Positions 27,165 to 36,702 of a DNA stretch of 64,000 nucleotides are shown piece after piece. Position 1 is the stretch's first letter, and every line of letters starts with the position of its first letter. The notes below the pieces were generated by a model. That model made no database searches. It saw only the letters and a program-made list of their open reading frames with translations, and was not told the origin of the DNA. This DNA comes from Arenibacter aquaticus (lineage in GTDB: Bacteria > Bacteroidota > Bacteroidia > Flavobacteriales > Flavobacteriaceae), in the NCBI RefSeq assembly GCF_003957295.1, contig NZ_RQPJ01000001.1:744001-808000 (forward strand). Direction: 5' to 3'. The translations under genes and the position numbers were made by a program.

Positions 27165-27257
27165 TTAGAGCGATAGCGCCATTAAAATCATAATGATGGA
27201 TATGGCGAGCATTGCCAAAAAAACCAAGGTAATCCCGTTAACATTTTTAGTATTCAT
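27165..27257 (-). CDS. Possible 30-residue membrane peptide
   Basis: The minus-strand frame starts MNTKNVNGITLVFLAMLAIS and ends MILMALSL, a short polar head and one continuous hydrophobic helix. A terminator-like hairpin lies 91 bases downstream. It is too short for ordinary gene finding. Coding status rests on the clean amphipathic profile only; it could be a chance ORF. Confidence 0.35.
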   Translation of the reverse strand: MNTKNVNGITLVFLAMLAISIIMILMALSL

Positions 27258-27489
27258 AATAGTGGAGTTTGAGTTAATTTAATTTGTTGTTTCCCGTAAA
27301 GACACCCAATCGCAAATGCCATTCCCTTTCATCTTTCCCGGGCCATAATTATAAAGGGCCATCCAAAAAGCTAACAATCCCAAGCTTGTGGAACCTTTTG
27401 AAGCAGGATACCAAATCTATGACAAGCCCAGTAAAGAACATATCTCATATGTAACAATCTTTGCAATAAATGTAACATTGACCGGAAGT

Positions 27490-30400
27490 CTATTTATTTG
27501 TGGACTGGAAATACTCCGTTGGGGTTTTCTGATAAACATCCTTAAAGCATTTAATAAAATAGGACGGCGTATTAAAACCTACGGCATAAGCAATTTCGCT
27601 AACGGAGGCATCTGATGTTTTAAGGATTTGAAGGGCTTGTTTTAAGCGTTGCGACCTAATAAAGGCCGTTGTAGAAAGTCCCGTATAGGCCAAGAGTTTC
27701 CTATGTAGCTGCATACGGCTCATGTCCAATTTTCGGCAGAACACCTCTGCATTGAACTGGGGATCCGACAGATTTTCATCCAGTACCATTTCCAGTTTGC
27801 CAAGGAAGGCCTCATCCGTTGGCGAAACGGCAATATCCTTGGCCTCAATAACGAGTTCCTGACTATATCTATTGCGCAATAGTTTTCTTAGGCCTATTAA
27901 ATTTTCCACCCTTGTCTGAAGGATACGCAACTTAAAGGGCTTGGTAATAAAGTCGTCCGCTCCGGATTCAAGCCCCTGCAATTCCAGTTCTTCCCCTATA
28001 CCTGCGGTTAAAAGAACAATAGGTATATGACTGGTACGCTCATCGGTCTTTAACTTATTGCAAAGTTCGATTCCCCCGCAAATAGGCATACGCACGTCTG
28101 ATATAATAAGGTCTGGCACTACCTCCAAGGCCGTTGCCATACCTTCCTCCCCGTTTTTAGCCTCCAGTATCCGGTATTTTCCAGCCCAAACCGATTTTAA
28201 GAACTCCCTCACCTCTTCATGATCCTCCACAATAAGCAGTAGTGGCGCTTCACTTAAGGGCACCAAAACACTGGGCAACTCTTTGGCAACCACACCCCCT
28301 TCCTCAACCTTTTGCCCCGTACCAAAAATGGATCCCCCCATTCCCGACTCCACTTCCACCAGATCAATATCCTCAAAATCCTCTTTAGACATTGGAAGCA
28401 CAACCTTAAAATGGATAATGCCCCCCTCTTCCATTTCAACCACAATGCTTCCCTGATACAAACTTACCAACTCCTGAACCAGGGACAAACCAATACCTGC
28501 CCCTTCCGAATATTCATTTTGCTGATAAAAGCGGGTAAACAACCTATCCAAATCAACCTGGGAAAAATCCTCAACAGAATTCCGAACACTCAAATGCAAT
28601 TTTCCCTGTTTATTGTGTGCAGAAAAACGGCACACCCCGCTCTCATTGACATATTTAAAGGCATTGGAGAGGAGGTTGGTAATTATTTTCTCCAGGGCAT
28701 CCTCGTCAAACCAGGCATTGGGGATGCGGTCTATTTCTATTTCATAATCCACTCTTTTAACGGTTGCCCTGTATTTAAAGGTTGCCACCAACATACCTAA
28801 AAATAGGCCCAGATCTCCTTTAGCTATTTTCAGTTTTAAATTACCTTTTTCCAGCCTCGCCAAATGAAGCAACTGATCCACCAAAGCGATCAAACGGTTA
28901 ATATTACGTTTGATCATAGAGAAATTGGCAAAATCCATTTTAGACAGTCCGCCCTGCCCCAGTTTTACATCTACCGGTCCGGCTATTAAACTCAAAGGTG
29001 TTCTAAATTCATGGGAAATATCTGTATACAACTTGGACTTAAAGTCGTTAAGCCGTTTAAACCGTTCGGTCTCCTCTACCTTTAACCGCAAGTTCAGCTG
29101 TAGGCGCCATTGCCAAATAAGGTACCTATATATGCCGTACAGCAGTAAAATAAAAATTACTATGTATGCAAATTTGGCAAAAGGGGTCAGGTACCAGGGA
29201 GACAAAATAGAAAAGGAATAGGATACCGGCTCCGGATTCCACTGTCCGTCATAATTACTGCTCTTAACCTGAAACTGATAATTACCAGGGGGCAAGCTGG
29301 TGTATCGTGCAAAATTCTGGTTTCCAGAAAAAACCCAATCGGTATCAAAATTAACTAGTTTATATTGATATTGGTTCTTGGTGGGGAGGGCATATTGCAA
29401 ACTGGAAAAGGTGAAAGAAATAGTGTTCTGCCCAGCCTGCAATTTTTGACCTTCCAACATGGGAAACGGCTTGTTAAACACATCAAAGCCCGTGATTGCC
29501 GTTTTAGGCAAAACGGAACTCTTTTTCAATTGATTGGGCTTAAACCAGTAAAACCCCTCCAAGCCCCCAAAATAAAGATTTCCTTTCTTATCCTTAAAAT
29601 AGGCACCTGTATTAAACTCGGTCGCCAGGCCTTCATAATTATTGTAATTGGTTATAGTAGGGGTATTCCCAATGGTATCATTGGGAACAAACTTTGTTAT
29701 TCCCTTGTTGGAACTCAACCAAAGATTACCCCTATCATCGGGCAGTATTCCGTAAATTACATCATTGGCAAGACCGTCCTTAACACTAAAACCATAAAAT
29801 TGATCCTTAGCAATATCATAGGCATTGAGGCCTTTCCCATTGGTACCTATCCAAAGTATACCCTTGGGCGAATAGTAAAGTGATTTTATGGCGTTAGAGG
29901 ATAACGAATTTCCATTTTCCCCATATAGATATGACTTAAACAACTGGGTTGACCTATTAAAAAAAACAACACCCCGATTCTCTGTTCCAATCCACAAATT
30001 GCCTTTGTCATCAGATGTAATTACCCTAATATTATTACTGGAAATCCCCTGCTTGTTATCCGGGGTATGTTTAAAGCGATTTAGTACCCCTTTCTTTTTA
30101 TCAAATTGGACCAAGCCCTGATCACGGGTGCCTATCCACACCTTCCCCCTGTCATCCTTATAAATACACCAAATGGTATTTCCTGGAAAACGACTTTTAT
30201 CCTCAGCAGAAAAGTGGGTAATATTACCTGAGGCGTCCATAATGTTTAAACCACCTTGCTGTGTCCCAATCCATAAATCCCCATCCTCATCCGGCAAGAG
30301 GCTCATGACCCGATCCGAAGAAATAGTATTGGCCCTGCCACGGTCCGTTCTAAAAGTTTTCCAACTGTCCGATTCCGGTGTATAACGGGTAAGCCCTTTT

Positions 30401-31542
30401 CCCGATGTACCTATCCAGATCCTATTGTCGTTGTCCACCGCAATAGATCGCACCACATCAATACTTACATCCTGAGGCGTTTGGTAATCGGTAAACGAAT
30501 TAAACTTTTCCAAATATTCGTCATAGTAACTCAACCCGGCCCCATCCGTACCAAACCATAAGGTTCCAGTGTAATCCTCATATATACAGAGAATATCATT
30601 ATAGTGCACTGCAGTTGGATTGTGTTTTTCAGATCCAAAATGGCTTATGTTATACTTTTCAAAATCTACCAGGTATAGCCCAGCTCCATAGGTGGCTACC
30701 CATAGCCTTTGCTTGGTATCCATGTAAAGGTCCGTAATATTTAAATCTACCGGCAAGTTACCCTTAAAGGGCAAATCATTTAATCGCCATAAAACGGATT
30801 CACTGGTAGTCCTATAGAATAGCCCATTCCCAAAGGTCGCAATCCACTCCCTATCCTGACTATCAAAAACTACATCGCTGTAATTGGCATGGATTATTCT
30901 GCCCTGTACATCTTGGAACTTCTTGGGGTAACGGATATTGGTATGAGCATTGAATTCCACAATATATTTGTCCATAGTCAATAAAAGGACCCCACTTGGA
31001 TTTTGGGTGATACTGTAAACAGCACCCCTTATCTCTGGATTAGACACTCTCAACACCGCCTTTTCCTCCCCCGCCTTTTTTTCATAAAGATCTCCAGAAT
31101 AGGTTCCTATCCATAAATTAAAATCCCCGTCCATGAATATGGAGCTAGCATCCCCAACACCTTGTAAAGGCACAAAATTATTGGTAGCCCTATCTAATTT
31201 ATAGGGCCTCCTATCCATTGGGATAATCCAAACATCTCCCCTTCTATCTGTGTAGACCTTGCCCAAATAGCTAAAATTGGATCGGGTAATATCTACAAAG
31301 GCATAGGGGTGTATAGTGAATTTTCTACCGTCGTATTGGTTTAGACCATCCTGGGTAGCCACCCATAGATAACCAATACTATCCTGGGCCACTGATATGG
31401 CACTGTTTTGTGAAAGTCCGTCATGTACGGAGAGCTGCCTAAATTTAATTTGATTTTGGGCATAAAGAAATAACTGGCCGTTAAAGTAAATGGCCAGCAG
31501 GAACATTTTTACGATCTGTTCTTTTAATTTTCCATTGCCCAC
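27490..31542 (-). CDS. Hybrid two-component sensor/regulator (HTCS) with beta-propeller, kinase, receiver and AraC HTH
   Basis: A 1350-residue one-protein signalling system. Order: signal peptide (about 1-29), periplasmic propeller repeats (about 30-690, many WIGT-x-G-x-GL units), Y_Y_Y domain (about 700-790), one membrane helix (about 795-815), HisKA with phospho-accepting His in YTDISHEFRTPLSLIAG, HATPase, receiver (LIVEDHEEVREFL, phospho-acceptor Asp in LIISDVRMP, KPF Lys) and C-terminal AraC HTH. HTCS proteins sense glycan fragments and activate adjacent utilisation genes, but no SusC/SusD or glycanase lies beside it. The start is GTG at 31542; ATG at 31506 would remove the basic n-region of the signal. 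Confidence 0.93.
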   Translation of the reverse strand: MGNGKLKEQIVKMFLLAIYFNGQLFLYAQNQIKFRQLSVHDGLSQNSAISVAQDSIGYLWVATQDGLNQYDGRKFTIHPYAFVDITRSNFSYLGKVYTDRRGDVWIIPMDRRPYKLDRATNNFVPLQGVGDASSIFMDGDFNLWIGTYSGDLYEKKAGEEKAVLRVSNPEIRGAVYSITQNPSGVLLLTMDKYIVEFNAHTNIRYPKKFQDVQGRIIHANYSDVVFDSQDREWIATFGNGLFYRTTSESVLWRLNDLPFKGNLPVDLNITDLYMDTKQRLWVATYGAGLYLVDFEKYNISHFGSEKHNPTAVHYNDILCIYEDYTGTLWFGTDGAGLSYYDEYLEKFNSFTDYQTPQDVSIDVVRSIAVDNDNRIWIGTSGKGLTRYTPESDSWKTFRTDRGRANTISSDRVMSLLPDEDGDLWIGTQQGGLNIMDASGNITHFSAEDKSRFPGNTIWCIYKDDRGKVWIGTRDQGLVQFDKKKGVLNRFKHTPDNKQGISSNNIRVITSDDKGNLWIGTENRGVVFFNRSTQLFKSYLYGENGNSLSSNAIKSLYYSPKGILWIGTNGKGLNAYDIAKDQFYGFSVKDGLANDVIYGILPDDRGNLWLSSNKGITKFVPNDTIGNTPTITNYNNYEGLATEFNTGAYFKDKKGNLYFGGLEGFYWFKPNQLKKSSVLPKTAITGFDVFNKPFPMLEGQKLQAGQNTISFTFSSLQYALPTKNQYQYKLVNFDTDWVFSGNQNFARYTSLPPGNYQFQVKSSNYDGQWNPEPVSYSFSILSPWYLTPFAKFAYIVIFILLLYGIYRYLIWQWRLQLNLRLKVEETERFKRLNDFKSKLYTDISHEFRTPLSLIAGPVDVKLGQGGLSKMDFANFSMIKRNINRLIALVDQLLHLARLEKGNLKLKIAKGDLGLFLGMLVATFKYRATVKRVDYEIEIDRIPNAWFDEDALEKIITNLLSNAFKYVNESGVCRFSAHNKQGKLHLSVRNSVEDFSQVDLDRLFTRFYQQNEYSEGAGIGLSLVQELVSLYQGSIVVEMEEGGIIHFKVVLPMSKEDFEDIDLVEVESGMGGSIFGTGQKVEEGGVVAKELPSVLVPLSEAPLLLIVEDHEEVREFLKSVWAGKYRILEAKNGEEGMATALEVVPDLIISDVRMPICGGIELCNKLKTDERTSHIPIVLLTAGIGEELELQGLESGADDFITKPFKLRILQTRVENLIGLRKLLRNRYSQELVIEAKDIAVSPTDEAFLGKLEMVLDENLSDPQFNAEVFCRKLDMSRMQLHRKLLAYTGLSTTAFIRSQRLKQALQILKTSDASVSEIAYAVGFNTPSYFIKCFKDVYQKTPTEYFQSTNK

Positions 31543-31996
31543 AGTTCTTCCATTGCCATATTATACGATATAACAATATAAGGTTTATCCGAGAAGAAAT
31601 CAATGAAAATTATTTATAGGGTAAAAAATAAGGTAATTCTAGGGGCTTGTGCTTACATCCAGACCTTAATTGGCCAGGGCCCAAACGCTTTAAAAATACT
31701 GCCAAACTGTGCGATCCCTATGATGAAGTGAGACTTTGAATTACAAGAACCGGAACCACATTCTTAGGTAGTTCCCCCGAAACCTAAATACTATGAGAAA
31801 TCCGAATCCTACAAGTTGATTGTGTTTTTCAATGTTACAACTACATCTTGGGATTGTTTTACAACAATGACATGTTTAACTAAAACATACCTTGAGGATC
31901 GCACTTTATTTGACAGAACTTTAAATGTTTATAATATTATTTATTTTCATGGATACAGCCTGTACTCCCTGCTAAAATCCACAATATGCAAAATTA
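31543..31996. other. 454-bp region upstream of the HTCS gene
   Basis: Mostly AT-rich sequence that should contain the HTCS promoter. A 42-codon ORF (31603-31731, plus strand) and a 65-codon ORF (31816-32013) are present, but neither has a membrane, signal or domain pattern I trust. No hairpin or operator repeat was seen. Confidence 0.35.
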
Positions 31997-32164
31997 TCAA
32001 TAACCCCTGCTAACTTTTACCTTATACCCCTCCAAGGTCCTATTGGCATCCGCCTTATGCTCCACTAAATCATTTTTAACAGTATCCCCGCCCTGCTTGT
32101 CGGTTATTACCGCTATGGCCAGAACCAAAACTAAAACGATAAAAAAAACAATACATTTATTCAT
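31997..32164 (-). CDS. Small exported or membrane-anchored protein, 55 residues
   Basis: A minus-strand ORF with a clear N-terminal hydrophobic segment (MNKCIVFFIVLVLVLAIAVI) followed by a charged tail of about 35 residues starting TDKQGGDTVKNDLVEHKADA. This profile, with an AT-rich leader, is what short exported proteins of Bacteroidota look like. A Cys at position 4 precedes the helix, so it is not a lipobox. It lies between the HTCS gene and the divergent LytTR gene; whether it is related to either is unknown. Confidence 0.5.
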   Translation of the reverse strand: MNKCIVFFIVLVLVLAIAVITDKQGGDTVKNDLVEHKADANRTLEGYKVKVSRGY

Positions 32165-32440
32165 CACTTAGATTTTTGCACTATGCATTAAACATCCTCT
32201 AATGAGGGGAATTTATTAACAAACCAAATGTATAAGAAATGAAAGGGTGCTGAGGCCCCAATTGTGTAAATGGTCCTATTTTCTGTATGAATGACAGTTG
32301 GAATTTTAAACCAAAACCATTCCACCCTTCCCTAATTCCCATAATTTATTAAATAGGTCCAATTTTAAACCATTTCCCACCAGTCATACTCGAATCATTT
32401 CCATTGACACAAAAATATGGATGCATACTGGCAATATTTT

Positions 32441-32448
32441 TATTTTTG
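32441..32448 (+). promoter_or_regulatory. Putative -7 promoter element for the LytTR/LytS pair
   Basis: TATTTTTG matches TAnnTTTG exactly, 18 bases before the chosen start at 32467. It lies inside the longer in-frame extension beginning at 32404, which supports the later start. No -33 element is evident. Confidence 0.4.
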
Positions 32449-32466
32449 ACTATCTTTCTTTTTACT

Positions 32467-33201
32467 ATGATAGAAGCAGTTTTAGTTGACGATGAAATTA
32501 AAGCCTTACAGAGTCTGTCTTGGGAGCTGACCAACTTTAGTGACGAAATTAAGGTTGTAGCTTCTTTTACAGATCCTATTGAGGCCTTACAATACTTGGA
32601 ACGCAATCCCCCAGATTGCCTGTTCTTGGATATTGAAATGCCTACTATGGACGGATTCCAATTTATACAGAAAATAAAAACCAAGGAATTTCCTGTGGTA
32701 ATTACCACTGCTTATAACCAATACGCCATAAAAGCCCTAAAGAACGAGGCTATAGATTACCTTTTAAAACCTATAGACACCGATGATTTAAATGCTACCC
32801 TTGCCAAAATAAAAAAATTTAACAGCAAGAATTATACGGCAGAAAAATTGGAGAAAATCTTATTGAAATTCAATTCAGATTCCCTTCAAAAAAAGATTAC
32901 CATTAATACGGACGGAAAGCTATTGTTTTTGCAAAGCGAGGAAATCCTTTTTGCGGAATCCGATGGTAATTACAGTACTCTTTTTCTAAGTGATGGGCAA
33001 AAAATACTACTTACCAAGAAATTAAAGGAAGTAAATCAATTGTTGCCCAAGGATACTTTCTTCAGAATCCATAATTCCTATATCATAAACCTCAATAAGA
33101 TAAAGGAGTTCCTTAAAACTGACGGTTACGTTATTCTACAGTCCAACCACAAAATCCCTGTTTCAAGACAGAAAAAATCAGACTTTTTGGATTTAATATA
33201 A
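32467..33201 (+). CDS. LytTR-type response regulator
   Basis: A 244-residue DNA-binding response regulator. The receiver domain starts IEAVLVDDEIKALQSL; the phospho-acceptor is the Asp in CLFLDIEMPTMDGFQF (about 56), and the conserved Lys is in YLLKPIDTDD (about 105). The C-terminal LytTR domain (about 140-244) includes ILFAESDGNYSTLFLSDGQ, FFRIHNSYIINLNKIKEF and the terminal VSRQKKSDFL. The start at ATG 32467 fits the receiver fold and the -7 motif; the upstream in-frame extension is hydrophobic and unlikely. It is followed 8 bases later by a LytS-like kinase. Confidence 0.93.
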   Translation: MIEAVLVDDEIKALQSLSWELTNFSDEIKVVASFTDPIEALQYLERNPPDCLFLDIEMPTMDGFQFIQKIKTKEFPVVITTAYNQYAIKALKNEAIDYLLKPIDTDDLNATLAKIKKFNSKNYTAEKLEKILLKFNSDSLQKKITINTDGKLLFLQSEEILFAESDGNYSTLFLSDGQKILLTKKLKEVNQLLPKDTFFRIHNSYIINLNKIKEFLKTDGYVILQSNHKIPVSRQKKSDFLDLI

Positions 33202-33209
33202 GCGATGAT

Positions 33210-35189
33210 ATGAAGTTTCCCTCCTTAGTATATTTGCTTTTTGAGCTTCATAGGCCTGTAAAACTAAGGGGCTCATTTTTTTTTTCCTTCCTATTCGCCC
33301 TAACTACTTACCAGGCTGTTTCCCAACAAGTTCCCGAAACTTTTAAGAGAGTAACAGACAGTCTAATAAAAGCAGCTCCAATAACCTACCGGGAATTGGC
33401 TTCCGTATTGGGCAACAACAAAGGCGACACCATTTATATGCGGTATTTTGCCAATGAGGCCAGTAGAAACCAGTATTTAATAGGGCAATCCTATGCCTAC
33501 AACCATTTAGGGAGAAAATATCGTGATATCTCCCAATTTTCCAAAGCCGTAGCACTACACGAAAAGGCACTACAGGCAGCATTGGCGGCCAACAACCTGG
33601 AATTTAGGGTTCTTAGCCTTAATATGTTGGGCGTAGTCTACAGGAGAAGTGATGCCATTAAAATAGCCCTAGACTATCATCAGGAGGCCTTGGAGCTGGC
33701 GGAGACCGTGCAGAACCCTTCAATTGACCTAAAAACCAGTGTAGATGTTTCCTTAAATAGTATTGGGAACCTTTATCTAATCCTAAAGCAATACGATATA
33801 GCCATTGCCCAATTTAAAAAGGCCATGGCCTCGGCCAAGGAGATGGGCAATAAGCTGGGCCTGGCCATCAACTACCAGAATATTGGCGAGTGCCTTGAAC
33901 ACAAGGGGGAATTGGAGGAAGCCCTGCACTACTACAGAACCTCACTGGAATACAACAACGAAATAAATAGCGACAAGGGTAGGGTTATATGTAAAAATAG
34001 TATTTCCCAGATCTACATAAAACAAAATAAATTAAAGGAAGCCCTGGAAATTTTAGAGCCCAACCTTTTGGCAGCAGAATCTATGGGCGACATGTCTATT
34101 ATTGCCGCCATCAACATTAATATGGGATGGGTCTTAATGGAGTTAAAACAATACCCAGACTCGGAAAAGTACCTGAACCGCGGACTGGAAATGTCCATCA
34201 AACACCATTTCCCCAGTTATATTGCGCAGGCTTACGGTTTCCTTTCCAAACTCTCTGCAAACAAAGGGGACTACAAAAAGGCCTTGGATTATTACAAATT
34301 GGCAGAGCGCTATAATGAGGAAATCAATAGTGAGGTTAACCGGAGGTACATCAACGATTTGATCATAAAATACGAAACGGAAAAGAAAACCAATCAAATT
34401 GAAGCGCTGGCAAGGGAAAATGAATTTATGAACCTTCGATTGCGCAAAAAAACCAACACCTTGATCATAGGTGCCCTAGGGATGGCGCTTTTGACCTTTA
34501 TCCTGTATATCCTTTATCGGCAGAAAGAGCTCAAGAACGAAAAACAGATCCTTACCTTGGAGCAGAGCATGTTGCGAAGCCAAATGAACCCACACTTTTT
34601 GTTCAACTCGCTCAACTCTATCAAACTCTACATCATTAACAACGAAAAAAAGAATGCCGTTCACTATCTCAATAAATTTTCCAAATTGGTGCGTAAAATC
34701 CTGGAAGCCTCCTCCTTAAAGGAAATATCTTTGGCCGATGAACTGGAAACCATTGAGTTATACATGAACATAGAAAACATTAGATTCTCCAACGAGATCA
34801 ATTTTACGATAGATGTAGAGGATGACATAGACCAACACACGGTGAAGATCCCCTCATTGATCTTACAGCCTTTTTTGGAAAACGCCTTGTGGCATGGGCT
34901 CTCCTCCAAGGACGGTGAAAAAAACGTCCATCTTCATGTAAGCAGGGAAAATGAGCAATTTATAATGATCAGCATATCGGACAATGGGGTAGGTCGCGCT
35001 GCTTCCGAGAGGATAAAGCAAAGCAAGATCTTAAAAAGAAAATCTATTGGAATAGATATCACCAAAGAAAGATTGGCCAATTTCTCTAAAGACTTCGAGA
35101 ACTCTTTCCAAGTTGAAATTATTGACCTTTACGATGCCGACAAGGTTTCATTGGGCACCAAGGTAGTATTACATATCCCTACTTACTAG
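33210..35189 (+). CDS. LytS-type sensor histidine kinase with periplasmic TPR repeats
   Basis: A 659-residue kinase. A signal peptide or first helix lies within about 22-40. Seven tetratricopeptide repeats follow between about 85 and 390 (for example NHLGRKYRDISQFSKAVALH and NSIGNLYLILKQYDIAIAQF), then one membrane helix (about 415-433). The His_kinase domain has QMNPHFLFNSLNSIKLYI with the phospho-accepting His near 463, and the ATPase region has LILQPFLENALWHGL and ISDNGVGR. It forms an operon with the LytTR regulator. Its 3' end overlaps the convergent DUF3109 gene by 11 bases. Confidence 0.92.
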   Translation: MKFPSLVYLLFELHRPVKLRGSFFFSFLFALTTYQAVSQQVPETFKRVTDSLIKAAPITYRELASVLGNNKGDTIYMRYFANEASRNQYLIGQSYAYNHLGRKYRDISQFSKAVALHEKALQAALAANNLEFRVLSLNMLGVVYRRSDAIKIALDYHQEALELAETVQNPSIDLKTSVDVSLNSIGNLYLILKQYDIAIAQFKKAMASAKEMGNKLGLAINYQNIGECLEHKGELEEALHYYRTSLEYNNEINSDKGRVICKNSISQIYIKQNKLKEALEILEPNLLAAESMGDMSIIAAININMGWVLMELKQYPDSEKYLNRGLEMSIKHHFPSYIAQAYGFLSKLSANKGDYKKALDYYKLAERYNEEINSEVNRRYINDLIIKYETEKKTNQIEALARENEFMNLRLRKKTNTLIIGALGMALLTFILYILYRQKELKNEKQILTLEQSMLRSQMNPHFLFNSLNSIKLYIINNEKKNAVHYLNKFSKLVRKILEASSLKEISLADELETIELYMNIENIRFSNEINFTIDVEDDIDQHTVKIPSLILQPFLENALWHGLSSKDGEKNVHLHVSRENEQFIMISISDNGVGRAASERIKQSKILKRKSIGIDITKERLANFSKDFENSFQVEIIDLYDADKVSLGTKVVLHIPTY

Positions 35190-35754
35190 CCTGGTAGTCT
35201 TTGGCGGTCTGCTCCAGCTCCGCATACCATTTTTTTCCAAATTTCCGGATCAAAGCCTCTTTTACAAACTTATAAATAGGCACCTTAAGCTCCTCTCCCA
35301 AAGAGCAGGCCGCGTCACAAATTTCCCATTTATGATAATTTACCGCAGTAAGCTCTGAATATTCCCGTACGCGTATAGGGTATAAATGACAGGATACCGG
35401 TTTCTTCCATTTGGTTGCCCCTTGATTATAGGCCTCTTCCAAGCCACATTTGGCGGTTCCATTCTCGGCAAACACTACATAGGCACATTCACTGCCATTT
35501 ACCAAGGGCGTTTCCCACTCCCCGTCCTCTCCTTTTATAAAGGCGCCCTGCTTTTCTATTTCCGCTACTCCTTCCGGTCTTAAGAAAGGTTTAACCTTAC
35601 TATATATATCTACCAACACCTGGGTTTCCCCATCTTCCAAAGGTGCCCCGGCCTCGCCTTCCACACAACAAGCCCCCTTGCAGGCATTAATATTACAAAC
35701 GAAATCGTTCTCTATAATTTCCTCCGATACAATTGTTTTTCCAAGTTGGAACAT
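35179..35754 (-). CDS. DUF3109 family cysteine-rich protein
   Basis: A 191-residue cytoplasmic protein. Conserved Cys residues appear as FVCNINACKGACCVEGEAG (about 18-36), ECAYV, AKCGLEEAY, VSCHLYPIR and CDAACSLGEE, a pattern like that of zinc- or iron-sulphur-binding YkgJ-type proteins. Function unknown. It converges with the LytS-type kinase, and the two coding regions overlap at their 3' ends. An exact -7 promoter match (CAAATATA on the plus strand, 35772-35779) lies 18 bases upstream. Confidence 0.88.
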   Translation of the reverse strand: MFQLGKTIVSEEIIENDFVCNINACKGACCVEGEAGAPLEDGETQVLVDIYSKVKPFLRPEGVAEIEKQGAFIKGEDGEWETPLVNGSECAYVVFAENGTAKCGLEEAYNQGATKWKKPVSCHLYPIRVREYSELTAVNYHKWEICDAACSLGEELKVPIYKFVKEALIRKFGKKWYAELEQTAKDYQASK

Positions 35755-35771
35755 ACTCTTTTATTAGGCTG

Positions 35772-35779
35772 CAAATATA
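35772..35779 (-). promoter_or_regulatory. Putative -7 promoter element for the DUF3109 gene
   Basis: On the minus strand it reads TATATTTG, an exact TAnnTTTG match, 18 bases before the start codon. Confidence 0.4.
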
Positions 35780-35896
35780 ATTCTTTAGACGGATATATTT
35801 TCCTTTAATTAAATCCAAAACCCCTTTATTAAACGTAAATTTGCCGGGTGTTTGTAGTCCAAACACTTTTCACAATCAACAGAATTTAAGTTTTTG

Positions 35897-36475
35897 ATGG
35901 AATTCAATTTTAATTTTCGGGAAATAATTACGGCGAGCATGGTCTTATTTGCCGTTATAGACATCATAGGGAGCATCCCCATTGTTATCTCGTTAAGAAA
36001 CAAGGTAGGCCACATCCAGTCTGGAAAAGCCTCCTTTGTTTCGGCCTGTATAATGGTCGCCTTCTTGTTTGTTGGGGAAGAAATACTGAACTTAATTGGT
36101 ATAGATGTAAATTCCTTTGCCGTCGCGGGGGCTTTTGTAATTTTCTTTATGGCCATAGAAATGGTCTTGGGCATTACCTTATACCGGGACGACCAACCGG
36201 AAAGCGCCTCCATAGTTCCCATTGCCTTTCCACTCATTGCAGGCGCAGGTACGGTGACCACCCTGCTCTCACTAAGAGCGGAATACTATGTAGAGAATAT
36301 CATTGTAGCCATTATAATAAATGTTATTTTTGTATACATTGTTCTAAAATCCTCTAGTAGAATAGAGCGGCTTTTGGGCAAAAACGGACTTAATGTAATT
36401 CGGAAAATATTTGGAGTTATTCTATTGGCCATAGCGGTAAAATTGTTTGCCTCGAATATCAACCAGTTATTTTAG
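35897..36475 (+). CDS. MarC family integral membrane protein
   Basis: A 192-residue protein with six hydrophobic segments. The family pattern is recognisable in ASMVLFAVIDIIGSIPIVIS near the start and PIAFPLIAGAGTVTTLLSLR (about 114-133). MarC proteins are membrane proteins of unknown transport function; the old link to multiple antibiotic resistance was withdrawn. ATG at 35897 is preferred to the TTG three bases earlier. A short membrane-protein gene follows after 23 bases. Confidence 0.9.
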   Translation: MEFNFNFREIITASMVLFAVIDIIGSIPIVISLRNKVGHIQSGKASFVSACIMVAFLFVGEEILNLIGIDVNSFAVAGAFVIFFMAIEMVLGITLYRDDQPESASIVPIAFPLIAGAGTVTTLLSLRAEYYVENIIVAIIINVIFVYIVLKSSSRIERLLGKNGLNVIRKIFGVILLAIAVKLFASNINQLF

Positions 36476-36498
36476 GTGTTAATTGAAAAATTATTGGA

Positions 36499-36702
36499 AT
36501 GAACAGAATTGTAATAATAATACTAATTGTATTGGGATTGGCGCTTATCGCCTACAATGTAACCCTTGTAGATTTTAACGAGCCTTTTAAGGGCAATAGC
36601 ATCATAGCACTTATAGGAATTGTAGCATCATTGTGTGCCATACTACTGTTACTCATCTACAGCAGCTCAAAGAAAATTCAGAAAAAAGTAGAGGAAGATT
36701 AG
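36499..36702 (+). CDS. Small two-helix membrane protein of unknown function
   Basis: A 67-residue protein with two hydrophobic segments (about 2-22 and 35-55) joined by VTLVDFNEPFKGNSI, and a charged tail SSSKKIQKKVEED. Not recognised as a named family. It follows the MarC gene by 23 bases and is probably cotranscribed. Its stop codon overlaps the stop region of the convergent ctpA-type gene by four bases, so both genes end with no terminator between them. Confidence 0.75.
   Translation: MNRIVIIILIVLGLALIAYNVTLVDFNEPFKGNSIIALIGIVASLCAILLLLIYSSSKKIQKKVEED

Noticed and set aside
31603-31731. 42-codon ORF on the plus strand
   Set aside because: It begins MKIIYRVKNKV but shows no helix or signal pattern, and it lies where the HTCS promoter is expected.
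31816-32013. 65-codon ORF on the plus strand
   Set aside because: It overlaps the better supported reverse-strand 55-residue gene and has no signal or membrane pattern.
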